Shown here piece by piece: positions 1-11,391 of a DNA stretch of 64,000 bases. Both the position numbers and the translations under genes were made by a program. Source of the DNA: Nemania diffusa (taxonomy: Eukaryota; Ascomycota; Sordariomycetes; Xylariales; Xylariaceae). The notes below the pieces were generated by a model. It was not told where the DNA came from and searched no databases. It saw only the letters and a program-made list of their open reading frames with translations. How positions within the stretch are numbered: the first letter of the stretch is position 1; each line of letters begins with the position of its first letter. Where the stretch lies: contig JBBPUQ010000005.1 in assembly GCA_038501195.1 (NCBI GenBank), positions 3,844,001 through 3,908,000 on the forward strand, written 5' to 3'.

Positions 1-974
1 TTTATATGTTATAAAGTTGTAATATAATAATAAACACTTAATTTAACATTAATATAATTTTTTTTATAATATAGTTAATAAAATATATTAAATACAAAAT
101 ATATAATTTTTATAGCTTTTTTAATTGCTTTAAAAAAATAATTAAGTATTTTATATAAGTTATATTAAAAATCTATTAGTATAAGCTACAAATATAATAC
201 TAAAACACTATATAAATATTTTTTTACTATATAAATATTTTTTTACTATTATATATAAATTATATAAATATATAAAAAATATATATTGTACAAATATTTT
301 TTTTAAACTTAAAAATATATACTTAATATATATATATATATATATTTTTGCTATTTTATATATTGTTATAACATATAGATTTTTTTAGTAGTAAAACTTT
401 TAATGTTTAAAAAACTAAAATATTTTAAAATTTATATATAAAATTAAAATTATAAAAAGTACTTTTTAAAAATTTAAAAATTATTAACAAAATAAAAATT
501 TAGCGTGTTTTTTTTTACTGTTAATTTAAGCTAATAAATTCAATTCAAAATAAAAATAAAAAATTTCACTGTTAATAAAGCATATATATTTGTATATATT
601 TATATTGTACTAATTAATTTTATAATATAATATTTTATTTATTATAGCAGATTAATATTTTTTATACTACTGTACTATACTATTAAAAAATGCAGTAGTA
701 AAAAATAAATAAAATTTAAAATACTTGCTAGTTTATTAATAGTATTTAACTTATATTTAAACAGTAAAACTTGCATTTGTTATATTATTTTGTTTACTTT
801 TACTATATAAGCTTTTTTATTAAACTATTTACTATTTATTTATTTATATATATAATATATTGTAATAAATATTGCTTGTTTTAATTATTCTTTAATTTAA
901 ACCTAAGTTGTTATATTTATAAGTTCTCCAATCTTTTATTTTTTAAACCTTTATTTCCCAAACTTTTATTTCTT

Positions 975-1255
975 AGGTCGCTAATATTATTGCCAGTTTT
1001 CTAATCCATTTCCTAAGTTGCTAGTGTTATCGCTAGTTTTCCAATTTATTTCCCAAGTTACTATTGTTATCGCTAGTCTTTTAATCCATTTCCTAAGTTA
1101 CTATTGTTATTACTAAAATTCTAATTCTTTATTTTCTAAGTTGCTAGTATTATTGCTAGTTTTTTAATCCTCCATTTTCTATGTTAGCAGTATTATCGCT
1201 AGTTTTCCAATCTATTTTTTAAGTCGCTAGTTTTATTGCTAGTTTTTTTATTCTA
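975..1255. repeat. 40-bp minisatellite, about seven units
   Basis: The word AAGTTGCTA (with variants AAGTTACTA and AAGTCGCTA) recurs near 975, 1015, 1055, 1095, 1138, 1181 and 1221. Spacing is 40 bp, with two units of 43 bp. Each unit also holds TTATCGCTAGTTTTCCAAT or a variant. Differences between units are largely C/T and G/A, as expected for RIP. The array keeps more G+C than its surroundings. Confidence 0.8.
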
Positions 1256-1439
1256 AATATATTTTTACATTTTAAGTTAATATTATTAAGTTATTAATTT
1301 TTTAATTTTTATTTTTTAGCTTTTAAAATTATTATTATTAAACTATTTATTTTTAAAAGTATATATTATTTAATAAACTTTACTTTATAACAAGTTAATA
1401 TTTTTATTAAAATTTTATTTTGTTTATATTATAAGTTAA

Positions 1440-1680
1440 TTTATTTTAGTTATTAAAATTAACTGCTTATATATAAATGTTTTAACATTTTATTTTAATT
1501 GTTAAAATAGTTAATTTATAAATATATTAATGCTTTTTTTTTTTAATTGTTAAAATTAATTGTTTATATATAAATGTTTTAATATTTTATTTTAATTGTT
1601 AAAATAGTTAATTTATAAATATATTAATGCTTTTTTTTTTTAATTGTTAAAATTAATTGTTTATATATAAATATTTTTAT
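1440..1680. repeat. 97-bp tandem duplication in AT-rich block
   Basis: A segment ending in ATATATTAATGC followed by a T-run occurs twice, with the TGC at 1531 and at 1628. The copies are nearly identical, so this duplication is recent relative to the decay around it. Confidence 0.75.
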
Positions 1681-2006
1681 ATTTTTTTTAATTATTAAAA
1701 TTATATATAAATATATATTTTAATATATTATTTTAAATATTATGTTTAAATATTAGCTATTAATATAAAGCTAATAATATTTTTTTAATAAAATTAAATA
1801 AATATTTTAATTTTATAAAAGTAAAAAATCTATTTATTTTATATTTAAGTTTAATATTAATATAATTGTAATTTGTTTTATATTTAAATTAGTTAATAGT
1901 TATAAGTTAGCTTTTTTGCTTTTTTTAAACTTTTTAAACTTTAAAGCTTATTTAAGTTATAGCTATAATTAAAACTATTTTAGCAAACTTTATATATATT
2001 AATTTT

Positions 2007-2135
2007 TATAATTTATAAATAAATAGTTTAATTTATAATATAGTTAATATTAATAATAATGCTATAAATATATTAACTTTTATAATTTATAAATAAATTG
2101 TTTAATTTATAATATAGTTAATATTAATAGTAATT
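2007..2135. repeat. 74-bp tandem duplication in AT-rich block
   Basis: About 50 bp starting ATTTATAAATAAAT at 2011 is repeated from 2085 with two or three differences, giving a 74-bp period. Confidence 0.7.
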
Positions 2136-2989
2136 TTATTAAAACTAAAAATATTTAGTTAATAAACATTAAATAAACAAATTAGCTAACTAAGTATAAA
2201 AAATATATAAATTAAATATATATATTATAATATATATAGTATAAGCAATAAAAAATCAAATATATAACTATTAACTATATAAATATATATTGTTTATTAT
2301 AAACTATAAACAGTAACTTAAGTAATTAAATAATAGTTTAAATTTAATACTAATTATAAAGTTGCTAATTATATTAACATATAATTTATATATTTAATAT
2401 ATTTAGCTTTAATACTATGTTTATTAAATTGTAATATTTGTTAAAATATAATGTTTGTTAAAATATAATGTTTATTAAAATGCAATATTTATTAAAATAT
2501 AATGTTTATTTTGCTGTTTTATTAAACATATTATAGTATTAACTGTTTATTAACAACTATATGTTTAAAGTATTAATTTTACTGTTATATTTATATGTTT
2601 AATTAAATATTAAAATATACTAGCTATTGTTTGTTATTATTTTTTTATAGCTATAATATTGCTTAAAGTATTATTTAAACAATTATTATTAAATAGAACT
2701 TTTTACTGTAATAAATACAACATTTAAATAAACAAAAACCTATAACTTCAAATAGTTATAAAATTTTATTAACTATTAAAAAAAATATATTATACTTGTT
2801 AACTTTATAAATTAACAAAATATTAATATTATAACAAATATATACTATATTAGTTACAAAAAGTTAAAACTTGTGTGTTAAGTTATTACTATGTTTATTT
2901 TCTAGTATACATATAATATGCTGGAGCTACCCTGTCCCCAAACCGGGTTCCCCCCTATAGGTACTTAGCAGTTAAGTATTTAGGTAGGT

Positions 2990-3105
2990 GTTTTCGACAT
3001 GCTTTCGATTTCAAAATGGTTTTTTGTTTTAACATGGTTTCTGTTTCAACATGCTTTCCGTGTTTCGATATGCTTTTTAATTTAGTAATCCTTTTCGACA
3101 GGTGA
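2990..3105. repeat. degenerate 17-20 bp tandem repeat
   Basis: The motif TTTCRACATGSTTTC recurs near 2991, 3008, 3026, 3043, 3063 and, partially, 3093. Units differ mainly by C/T and G/A changes. The repeat lies just inside the edge of the AT-rich block. Confidence 0.6.
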
Positions 3106-3419
3106 CAATTAAATCGCAGTAAATGCTATGCAACTGTCTTCACCTGTAATGCTTTCGAGACTTGGTAATGGTTGCTGCAATGCTTACGAGTACCCCCCCC
3201 GGGGCACTAAGGTACCTACCTACCTAAAGTACCTACACATTCTTACTTAAGTACCTACCTACATATGTACCTAGGGTAGTTTAGGTAGTGTTCAATACTG
3301 TATTATATCCTCTTTTACATAGAATACTCAAGGCAAACCAGCTCATTCATTGAGCTATTCTAATATAATTGCATGATTAGATAGGCGACGACTAGTGGTC
3401 TAACAAGAACAGCATCTCG

Positions 3420-3690
3420 TCACTGACGATCTTCTACGAAAATCTCGCGGTGGCCCCACGCAGCCTCAAGGCCTTTCCACCGGGACTTAAAATTACGCTT
3501 TCCGATCTTCTTCCCGCGCCATGATTTGATTCCGTCCAACCACTAAGCTCTAGAAGATGCCGTGTAAACTAGCCCTGGCCCTCGACGACCTATGCAAGCT
3601 GACAGAGGAACGAAACTAGAAGTGCCGGCCTTCTTAACGTCTATCACGGACTCTTACCAGCGCGATAAAGATTTACCCTTGGATCCGCAT
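3420..3690 (-). pseudogene. decayed coding remnant downstream of the AspRS
   Basis: On the minus strand one frame reads as coding sequence for about 85 codons, interrupted only by a TAA and a TAG, both explicable as CAA or CAG hit by C to T mutation. It ends in a Lys/Trp-rich tail containing FKSRW and WGHREIFVED before a TGA at 3420-3422. The position, about 230 bp beyond the stop of the AspRS gene on the same strand, suggests the remains of a C-terminal domain once fused to it, such as the DUF2156 aminoacyl-transferase of ErdS proteins. The match rests only on a weak FK-rich tail similarity, so another origin is possible. Confidence 0.3.
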
Positions 3691-3912
3691 CTTTCGCAGT
3701 TAGATACATGAGAGCATTAGTGAAGCGAAAAAAGACTATGGAGCTCGCTGGTAGGAAGGGTTTATCCCCAAGGTGACAATATTCATCATCCACATGTCGA
3801 ATAAACTACGCCAGGCCCAAGCCAATTTCTTTCCCGATTCTATAATTGATCTTCATACTCCTACATCCGTAAATTCTAGGTAATGCACCTCGACATTCTC
3901 TTCTCAGATGCC

Positions 3913-5744
3913 TTATGGTGATAGTCTCTTGGGTGTGCGAGGATAGTAAGCCGCAAGGTGAACGCTTGGTAGTCCTAAAAACCAAGCAACCACACGATCA
4001 AGACCAATGCCACCTCCGCCATGCGGCGGCACACCGACTTGTTGAAATGTTGTCAAGTATTCCTTAATGCCGTCACTTTTCGGGTCGACACCCTTAGCGC
4101 GGATACGCGCCTCGAGCTCAGTCGGGTCATTAATTCGTTGACCGCCCGAGAGCACCTCCTGTCCACGGATGAAGAAATCGAAAGCATTGGTAACACGAAC
4201 ACCATCTCCTACGGTGGTACCAGCATCGTCGAGCTTGGCATAAAATGGCCGCGCCGTCTCAGGGAACTTATCAATAACGTAAAAGTCCGTTTTATATTTA
4301 GTACGGACGACTTGGCCAAGGGCCTTCTCTTGGGGCGTGCTCATATCTTCGTCGTCTCGTACATTTGAGAATTCTGCAGGTCCTTCCTCTCGTAGAAGCT
4401 TTTGTGCCTCGGCGAAGGTTAGGCGGACTTCTTTGCCTGGCTCGGGGAGGAGGAGCGGCTCCGAATAGTAAACGGATCGGACTGTCTCAATTTCGACCGC
4501 ACATCGCTCTGTATTAAAGACAAATCCGGTTAGACTATGTACACAAAGAAGCCTCTATAAGAGGCTTTCCAGAATTACTAGGGAGATAAATACTGACCTT
4601 GGATTCCACGGAAGATGGACAACAGCACACCCTCCAGCGTGGAAAGAACTTCGGTGTAAGAATCTTTGATTTCCATCTCAATATCCAGCCCCGTGAATTC
4701 GGTCATGTGCCTCGGTGTGTTGGAATTTTCGGCCCTAAAAACGGGGCCTATGCTGAACACACGCTCTCTGCCGCCTGCAATTTCGAATTGTTTGTAGAAT
4801 TGGGGCGATTGGGCGAGAAAAGCCTCCTGGTCGAAATATGGGAGCCGAAAGACATTTCCACCGCCCTCAGACGCTGCGCCGATAAGGCAGGGCGGTTCAA
4901 ATTCCTTAAAACGCCGGGATTCGAGGTACGATCGAAAAATCCTCTTCACTTCGATACGTATATCCTATATCGTGTTAATAAATACCTAGAATATAGTTTA
5001 ACACTAATAACGACGTACTGAAATAGCCTGCTGGACAGGAGCACGCTTGTGCATAGCAATATTGTCGAGATGCGTGAGCATACTTGCGGCTGGTATCGTG
5101 TTCTCGGCAGCAGCGTCAGCAACTTTCTTGGTGTCAACATCTCCCACTTGAGCACTCTCATCGCTGAAATTAACGATAGGCTGGCTTGCGGTCCTTATGT
5201 TCATGCCAAGCACGGCGGGAGCGGGCGCGAGCACGAAGCACTTTGTGATGTGAAGCTCGAGTCCCGAGACTCGGCAGCTCTTGACGGGTTCGAGGGGTTG
5301 CTTCACTTTGGCTTCAACCACTACGTAGCTCTCAGGGTTGATGCTGGCTACCCACTTAACCATTTGTCGGCTGACGAGGGGCTCCTCCGTAGAGGCCATA
5401 ATCACGCCCTGGATGTCCCAGTTGGCCCCCTTGCGGAGCTCAACAAAGCTCATCTTGGCGCTCTGTATGCGAGACGTCTGAAGCCATGCACGCACGACGA
5501 CCGTCTTTCCATTGTATGTTTCGTCAAGTTCGCGTATTTCGACTTCTTCGGCGCCCTGGCTGAAGACCGAGGCCGTTACCTGTCTGCTGCCGTAGTTGTC
5601 TTTGGCGGCGTCGTCCTCGAGACTAACAGCAGCGGCGGCGGCGGCGAGTTCTGCAGCACGCTGGGCTTTCAAGGCCTCCTTCTTCGCCTTGGCCTCGGCC
5701 TTCTTCGCGCCTTTCTTTGACGTTGGGGCGCTCGACTCTTCCAT
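3913..5744 (-). CDS. Divergent class IIb aspartyl-tRNA synthetase (ErdS-type paralogue?)
   Basis: Three exons: 5744-5019, 4964-4598 and 4508-3913, giving 562 residues. AspRS charges tRNA-Asp with aspartate. Seen in order: a Lys/Ala-rich N-terminal extension typical of eukaryotic AspRS, an OB-fold anticodon-binding domain, then the catalytic core with LAQSPQFYKQ, motif 2 (GPVFRAENSNTPRHMTEFTG) and motif 3 (GGGGIGLDRVV). Several positions depart from standard cytosolic AspRS: NIAMHKR replaces the usual NRxxDLR, TPRH replaces THRH, QRIN replaces QRIH, and the end reads YPRTPKRL instead of FPRDPKRL. In fungi, such divergent AspRS domains are known from ErdS, where AspRS is fused to DUF2156 and makes ergosteryl-aspartate. 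Here no intact DUF2156 follows. The gene may be a truncated ErdS, a free-standing paralogue, or simply the organism's AspRS. The AspRS fold is certain; the subtype is inference. Confidence 0.9.
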
Positions 5745-7717
5745 GATGCTAGTGTTTGTCGTATTTAGTGACTAAAGGCAATAGACAAATGCACAAAAAA
5801 CAGTCATAAGGTGGAGGGGTGGAGGGGTAGAGGGGTAAGTGGGGCCCGGTCATTCTGCCACTACATACCTCGTACGACCACTAAGCCTAAAATACAAGGT
5901 TAGGTAATTACATAGGGTACCCAATTATTAGGTTTTATTGCTTAATGGTCATGTAAATAGTGTATTTATTCGCTCCTTATGTGATATAGCGGGAGTTTGC
6001 AGTTCTCTACGATTGAGTGACCATAATGGCCCATCCTGTTCGCTCAGGAATCAGAAATCGACATGCTCGACACCAACACGGATATTACACTTATACATGA
6101 CGCAGGATTCTATAAATCCCCAATGGCCTTAATAGGCAAACCCTGACTCTCCTGACTAGGAAAGTCTCTTGCAATCCTCGGCTATACGCATACTTGCATC
6201 TCACCGAGGCGATAGAGGCTAGAAGCCCTAGAAGCTCCTAGGTACCTATCTAGAATCCCCTTACCACTCCCGCAACTTCGCAAGGTAGCTTAGCAATGAG
6301 CAATTAGTCTAACAAAGGTTAGGCAATTAACTAGATAGTAGGTGATAGCAAGGCAAGTAAGTGGATAGCAATTGGCCTGCTTATGTAATCGCTCGCTTTC
6401 CTAGGCAGTCTAATTATCTGCTCTTATTCATGGGAGAGCGGACGAGTTCCCGAGTCTTCCAGAGGATATAGGTGCACTTGGATGAGGGTAGGCTTCACCT
6501 AAGATTATTATATATAGAAGTCCTAGGAACCCCTCAGGACTTGAGGTGTTTAGGAATCAATATATCACTCTATGGCTCTTTTCTCCGAGGCCAGCCCCTG
6601 AGGCTTAGTCCCCGTAGCATCGGGAAGTTTGGAAGCCCTGCTCGCCGACGAGAGTGTTTGTAATAAAAGCGTTTCCGGAACGGCCACCTGGTAATCTTGA
6701 CAACAAGTAGGTATTGATTTTATTGGGCTAAACTGCTAATAATATGATTGGTGTGTTGCACGGAAGGCCGGGAATAAAGGTATAGTATGTTTGGCCATGT
6801 TTCATTGTTTACTTGATCAATGAGATCGTCGTCATCTGCTGCCGGCCCCCAACTATCTCGGAGGCAGTCAAGATAACCTACATAGCCCATTCATAGGGCC
6901 TAGGCAGATAGTTAGGCAGCCTAGTCGCATACATATACTATCAGTATTGGATATTAGCTATTACCAAATCATTTAAAAATTGAGTAGACAGTATAAGATG
7001 TTTGGTGTTCGATTTGATAGCAGATGTTAATGGTGGTTGGCATCCTTTTACAGAAGCTCGGCTAGGTAACTTAAACGTCGAATGGCAGAGGCGAGCCATT
7101 ATCCGAGCATTGTTTTATACACTTATTAGGTGTAATTATGCGTATACCTAGCATATCAAGCTTGGCCCCACTATTTGACTTATAAGTGTAAAGGAAAAGA
7201 AATAGAACTCAGCTTCAATAACACTTGAGACCCTAGGACAAATCAAAACATTTCCAAGCCTGCCCGTTCATACATCGCAAATCTGAAGATTGGTTCTCAT
7301 CGCTTGTTCTGCCACCCTCCCCCCAATTAACAGTAACTATCTACGTAGGACGTTGGCAGGCTGAGTTCAAACTCCTAGGGCTGGCCAACAGCCCCTGATG
7401 TTATACTAATGTTATAGGCGGGTTACACTCGCCTCCCCATCTTGCAGTCTACCAACCTATGCACAGGAGTCTCGTTCTCTACTTTCCGGCTATCGTGTTT
7501 TGACTTGAATCCTGACACTAAGACGAAACCACCTTTATACTCGCGATGGCGCTGCTCGATCTGCTCTCGAGTCGATATTTAGATCACCTCCGCTGACTCT
7601 ACCCTTGAAAAGGAAGCAATCCTTCCGCTGTATCCATATAATTAGGCATCGTCCCTACTATACAGAGTATCTCACCCCGCCTCTAATTGCGTACCATCGG
7701 CTTCCTTCTATTGCCCA
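5745..7717. other. intergenic, no gene seen
   Basis: Only short frames without family resemblance. It holds the AspRS promoter, with a GGAGGGGT tandem near 5811-5835. Several TAGGTA/TAGGCA words occur. Confidence 0.6.
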
Positions 7718-8739
7718 ATGTCGACGATTTTCAATCTCATGTCAAACTACTTCGGCAGATGGAGCATTTCCAATGGCATGTCGAATCACCGAGGCAAATG
7801 GAATGTTTCCAAACTTTCCCTAAGATGCCTTAGCTTTATCTTCAGCATCATCATGATCGGCTTCTCGACTAGCCCCGGAGCCAATGTGACCACTCCATTT
7901 GATGTAGTCGTTCCCGCTTGGTATCTGTGCCTACCGCTCGTCAGTGCCAATCTCTTTTCAATACTACACTCTCGTGTTGCCAGCCACAGCAGAGACCACA
8001 GCAGAGACCACGTTAGCTTACAATGGGACAGGCACTCTATAGCACGCATTTAGATATCAGCGAGTTAATGTCTGTGCATATGTTTAAGCGAAATCCCGGG
8101 ATGCCTCTATACTGGTATACTGTATCAGAGCTCGCCCTCTTAATCGCGGATATAATCGTCTTAGGGTTTATATCTACGTGTCTTGAGCATTGCGACAGTG
8201 ATCCTAAGGGCTGCGATGACGCATCCTATGGCACACAGATCCTGGTCTTCACATCTTTTTTCAGGTATTAGGTAAAAGATCGAACGCGGAATAGGAACAT
8301 ACTAATAAGAGCATCTAGCATCACAACGCTCGGGCTATTTACCATGGCATGTGTTGACATACACCTATATAAAGCTGCGAAAAAGATTAAACGACTACTA
8401 CGGGAGAATAAAAGCAAGTTAGATGATCTCGAAGAACGCGCTGGGCTTAACAGACAAAATACCACTCGTGCAAACGATGGCATTGTGCGCCTGCAAGAAC
8501 TGCCAACGGGGCCGAGGTCTCCCCAGGAGCTGGATACCGAATCTGCCACTCCTGAATTGGAAGGGAGTTTTAAATACCCAGCCCAACCATCTCCCATCGT
8601 ACGGGAGCAACCACCTATACTAAAATGCCCCGTCAGACTGCTTAAACTTGAACTTGGCATGGACTGGCACCAAGATATCCTTACAGTCAATGAAATGCCC
8701 AGCGATGACAGCCAGCGTTGCCATCCACGTGTTGGGTGA
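7718..8739 (+). CDS. Probable four-helix membrane protein (MARVEL-like topology)
   Basis: Three exons are proposed: 7718 to about 7971, about 8052-8264, and 8319-8739. The second intron (8265-8318) is well supported, with donor GTATTA, branch sequence ACTAATA and acceptor CTAG. The first junction is ambiguous because a 12-bp duplication and several AG acceptors lie between 7984 and 8090. The product has four hydrophobic helices: LSFIFSIIMIGFS, WYLCLPLVSANLF, ELALLIADIIVLGFI, and ITTLGLFTMACVDIHLY. Two cysteines lie in the loop before helix 4, and a long charged, probably cytoplasmic tail begins KKIKRLLRENKSKLDDLEE. This topology resembles fungal 4-TM MARVEL-like proteins, whose function is mostly unknown. 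Assignment is by topology, not by sequence signature. Confidence 0.5.
7984..8007. repeat. 12-bp perfect tandem duplication
   Basis: CCACAGCAGAGA occurs twice back to back, inside or next to the first intron of the 4-TM gene. It multiplies possible splice acceptors there. Confidence 0.8.
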
Positions 8740-9582
8740 TGTACGACATTATGATATACAGAATGATTGTTTTAGGAGTTTGGGGGGTATGATAACAACT
8801 TACAAATACGAGAAGGAGGAGGCTTTTATACAGAACCTCTAATGTCATCGTTTCATTTTACTTTGTCCTCATATAACCATAATGGTATGAGAGAAAAGCT
8901 AGGGCAATTCGTGTAACGGAACAGGGCTACAGCGCTATACAGTGATACTACTGCAAAAGGATAATGTTGTCAAGTCTTGGACTCGGCCATCTGCTGTTAC
9001 TTATACGTAGCTTGTGGTTATGGCGGTAACGATATGATTATTTATAATATTCCACATTGCCCTCGTCTCTATATATGCCATCAGGGATATCGTCATCGAA
9101 GTGGTGTTGACTTACGGTTCTTATTATGCTTCGTAATATTAGATAGATCATGCAATTTCTGCACCCGGCCTCCAATCATCCTCTAGACCGCTATCTTCTA
9201 CTTATCTTGCCTAACGACTGGCCAAGCGGAATATGTGATCGATCAACATCTATCGAACAGATGGCTTATCCAGACCTGCCCGATGCGGTACGCTCGGCGA
9301 AGAAGCTAGGTAGATATATCTGAATTGGTCTCATTAAATTGTTACACAATTCAGTGTGGGACAGCGAGGCCACAAACCACGGCCGACATCGTTGTTGTTC
9401 TTTTACTAAAGCACTTCGGATTCCGCCACCCCGCAGTCCACCCCCTCCCGTCTAGGAGCACCAGGCTGATCGTCACATAGCTATTATTTGCAAGACGCTG
9501 TATTTGCAGTTATTCCCCGAGTTTTCTAACCTTTTTTTGGCCTTTTCCCAGAGCAACAAGACACCACATTGGTGACTTGAAC
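8740..9582. other. intergenic, aminotransferase promoter side
   Basis: No convincing coding frame. The last 100 bp are pyrimidine-rich before the start codon of the aminotransferase. Confidence 0.6.
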
Positions 9583-11211
9583 ATGTCGTTCGATAGATGG
9601 ACTCCCGAGGGGTTATCGAACCACGACGGCGTTCCGGCCATGCTCGAAGCCTTCAAACAAGATACCAATGAGAAGAAGGTCAACTTGAGCCCCGGGCTTT
9701 ACTGTGACGATGACGCAAAGACATGGGTTTTGCCTTCCGTAAAAAAGGTGATAATTAGTTGATTTCTCACAATTTCCACCCTCTTCAAGGGCCAGTACGC
9801 CATACTGCGTCAAGTGAGATATTGTCCAAGGAGCCCATCTGAGTCTCTTGTATTGTAGCACGCTACAAGCATGGTTATTCTTCCTTGTCGCTCGACTCTA
9901 GCCGAAGTATTCTACACACTATATTGACTTTCTCTAGGCAAGAGAGATGCTCTTGGCAGACCCAAGCTTCAACCATGATGTCTTACCTCAGTTAGGATAC
10001 CCCGACTTTGTCTCCGCGGCTCGACAGATCACCTTTGGGCACACCCTCGGTACCAGAACCATTGCGTCGATGCAAACCATCGCCGGCACTGGCGCCAACC
10101 ATTTTTTCGCACGCTTAATGTCCGATACTCTCCGGCCTGCTACAGTATGGCTATCAGATCCCAGCTGGGAAAACCACGCAAAGATCTGGACACATGTGAA
10201 CCCTAACATAAAGCAACGCTCGTACCCGTACTACGACTACCAAACCTCAAAGTTAGACATCGAAGGCATGCTTTCCACGTTGAGGGATCAGTCGACGGCA
10301 GGGGATGTCGTGATCCTCCAGGCATGCGCACACAACCCCACAGGCTTAGACCCCTCGCGAGAGCAGTGGCGGAGAATCGCAGCAGTATGCGAGGAGAAGA
10401 AGCTATTTCCTCTCCTCGATTCCGCCTAGTTAGCATCCCCAGACAGTACTCCCAGGCGAAGTAATGAGCCCTGCTCAGCATAGCTGACTGACTTTATTCC
10501 CGTGCACCGAACAGCCAGGGCTTCGCAACAGGCGACGTCGACGACGACGGGTGGGCCATCCGCCACTTCGCCACTTGCGCAAACGGCAGGCTGGAATTCG
10601 CGGTCGCGCAGTCCTTCTCCAAGAACTTCGGCCTCTACGGGGAGCGCGTCGGCGCGCTCCACCTCGTCGTCAGCAGCCGCAGCAGCGCGGACGGGGTGGA
10701 GGAGGTGCTGAAGACGATCGCGCGCGCCGAGATCACCTCGCCCCCGGGCTTCGGGGCCAAGATCGTCGCGGCCATCGTGCGGACGCCGGATTTGAGAGAG
10801 CAGTGGCAGCGGGATATGAAGACTATGAGCGGCCGGCTGCGAAACATACGGAAGCGGCTGTATGACGAGCTCACGAAGAGGGGCACGCCGGGGAATTGGG
10901 GCCACTTTGTGACAGATGTGGGCATTTCTAGACCATGTTCGCGAGAAAGGAGAAATTTGCTGACAGTTATTTTCGATATTTAGATAGGCATGTTCTCCAT
11001 GACGGGATTGGCTCCTGAGAAGGTGGCGGTCCTTAGAGAGAGGTTCCATATATATCTCATGCCTACTGGTCGACTTGCATTCACAGGCTGTAAGGAACTA
11101 CAAGAAATGATGCCAATCCATTCCTCCTTGATACCGGCTAACATTTACCAAGTGATAGAAAGTGCCGTTGAGTACGTAGCAGAGTCAATCCATCGAGTCG
11201 TAACAGCGTAA
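9583..11211 (+). CDS. Aspartate aminotransferase-like, PLP fold type I (atypical)
   Basis: Four exons: 9583-9747, 9938-10428, 10515-10917 and 10984-11211, giving 428 residues. The family moves the amino group between aspartate and 2-oxoglutarate using PLP. Visible key residues: HNPTG with its Asn, LLDSAYQGF with PLP-contacting Asp and Tyr, the Schiff-base lysine in SFSKNFGLYGERVG (about K255), an Arg in RAEITSPP where family members have RPMYSNPP, and the carboxylate-binding Arg in TGRLAF. The start is the first ATG in frame and is followed by FDRWTPEG. Unusual: the motif normally read EYLPI is DVLPQ, losing the conserved active-site Tyr70, and GAYR is replaced by GLYC. No mitochondrial presequence is evident. 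It faces an aldolase gene tail to tail, 180 bp away. The PLP-transaminase assignment is secure, but the substrate may not be aspartate. Confidence 0.9.
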
Positions 11212-11391
11212 TTGCGAAACCCTTTCGCAACAGTCGCAAGAAAGCAGGAATACCATGTGTATCTCGGAGCTTGGTAAGAAATAACATATTTATGTGATGA
11301 TAACATGTACCATTCTTCAATGTCATGTTGGACGCACGTGTATGTACCGTCTAGCGTTATAACCCATTGCAATTTCTCACTACTTTAATAT

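Larger units (their letters stand above)
1..2925. repeat. AT-rich, RIP-like block without genes
   Basis: Almost pure A/T sequence with runs of TATATA and AAATTT, no open frame of note, and an abrupt change to balanced composition near 2925. Such blocks in filamentous ascomycetes are usually transposon graveyards mutated by RIP (C to T at CpA on both strands). No transposon protein motif survives, so the origin is inferred. Internal duplications are listed separately. Confidence 0.85.

Noticed and set aside
1..2925. Centromere or mitochondrial fragment
   Set aside because: Composition alone cannot show a centromere, and no mitochondrial gene motif was seen; RIP-decayed repeats explain it more simply.
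9577..9582. Earlier start of the aminotransferase
   Set aside because: The upstream codon is TTG; the first ATG at 9583 has a normal context.
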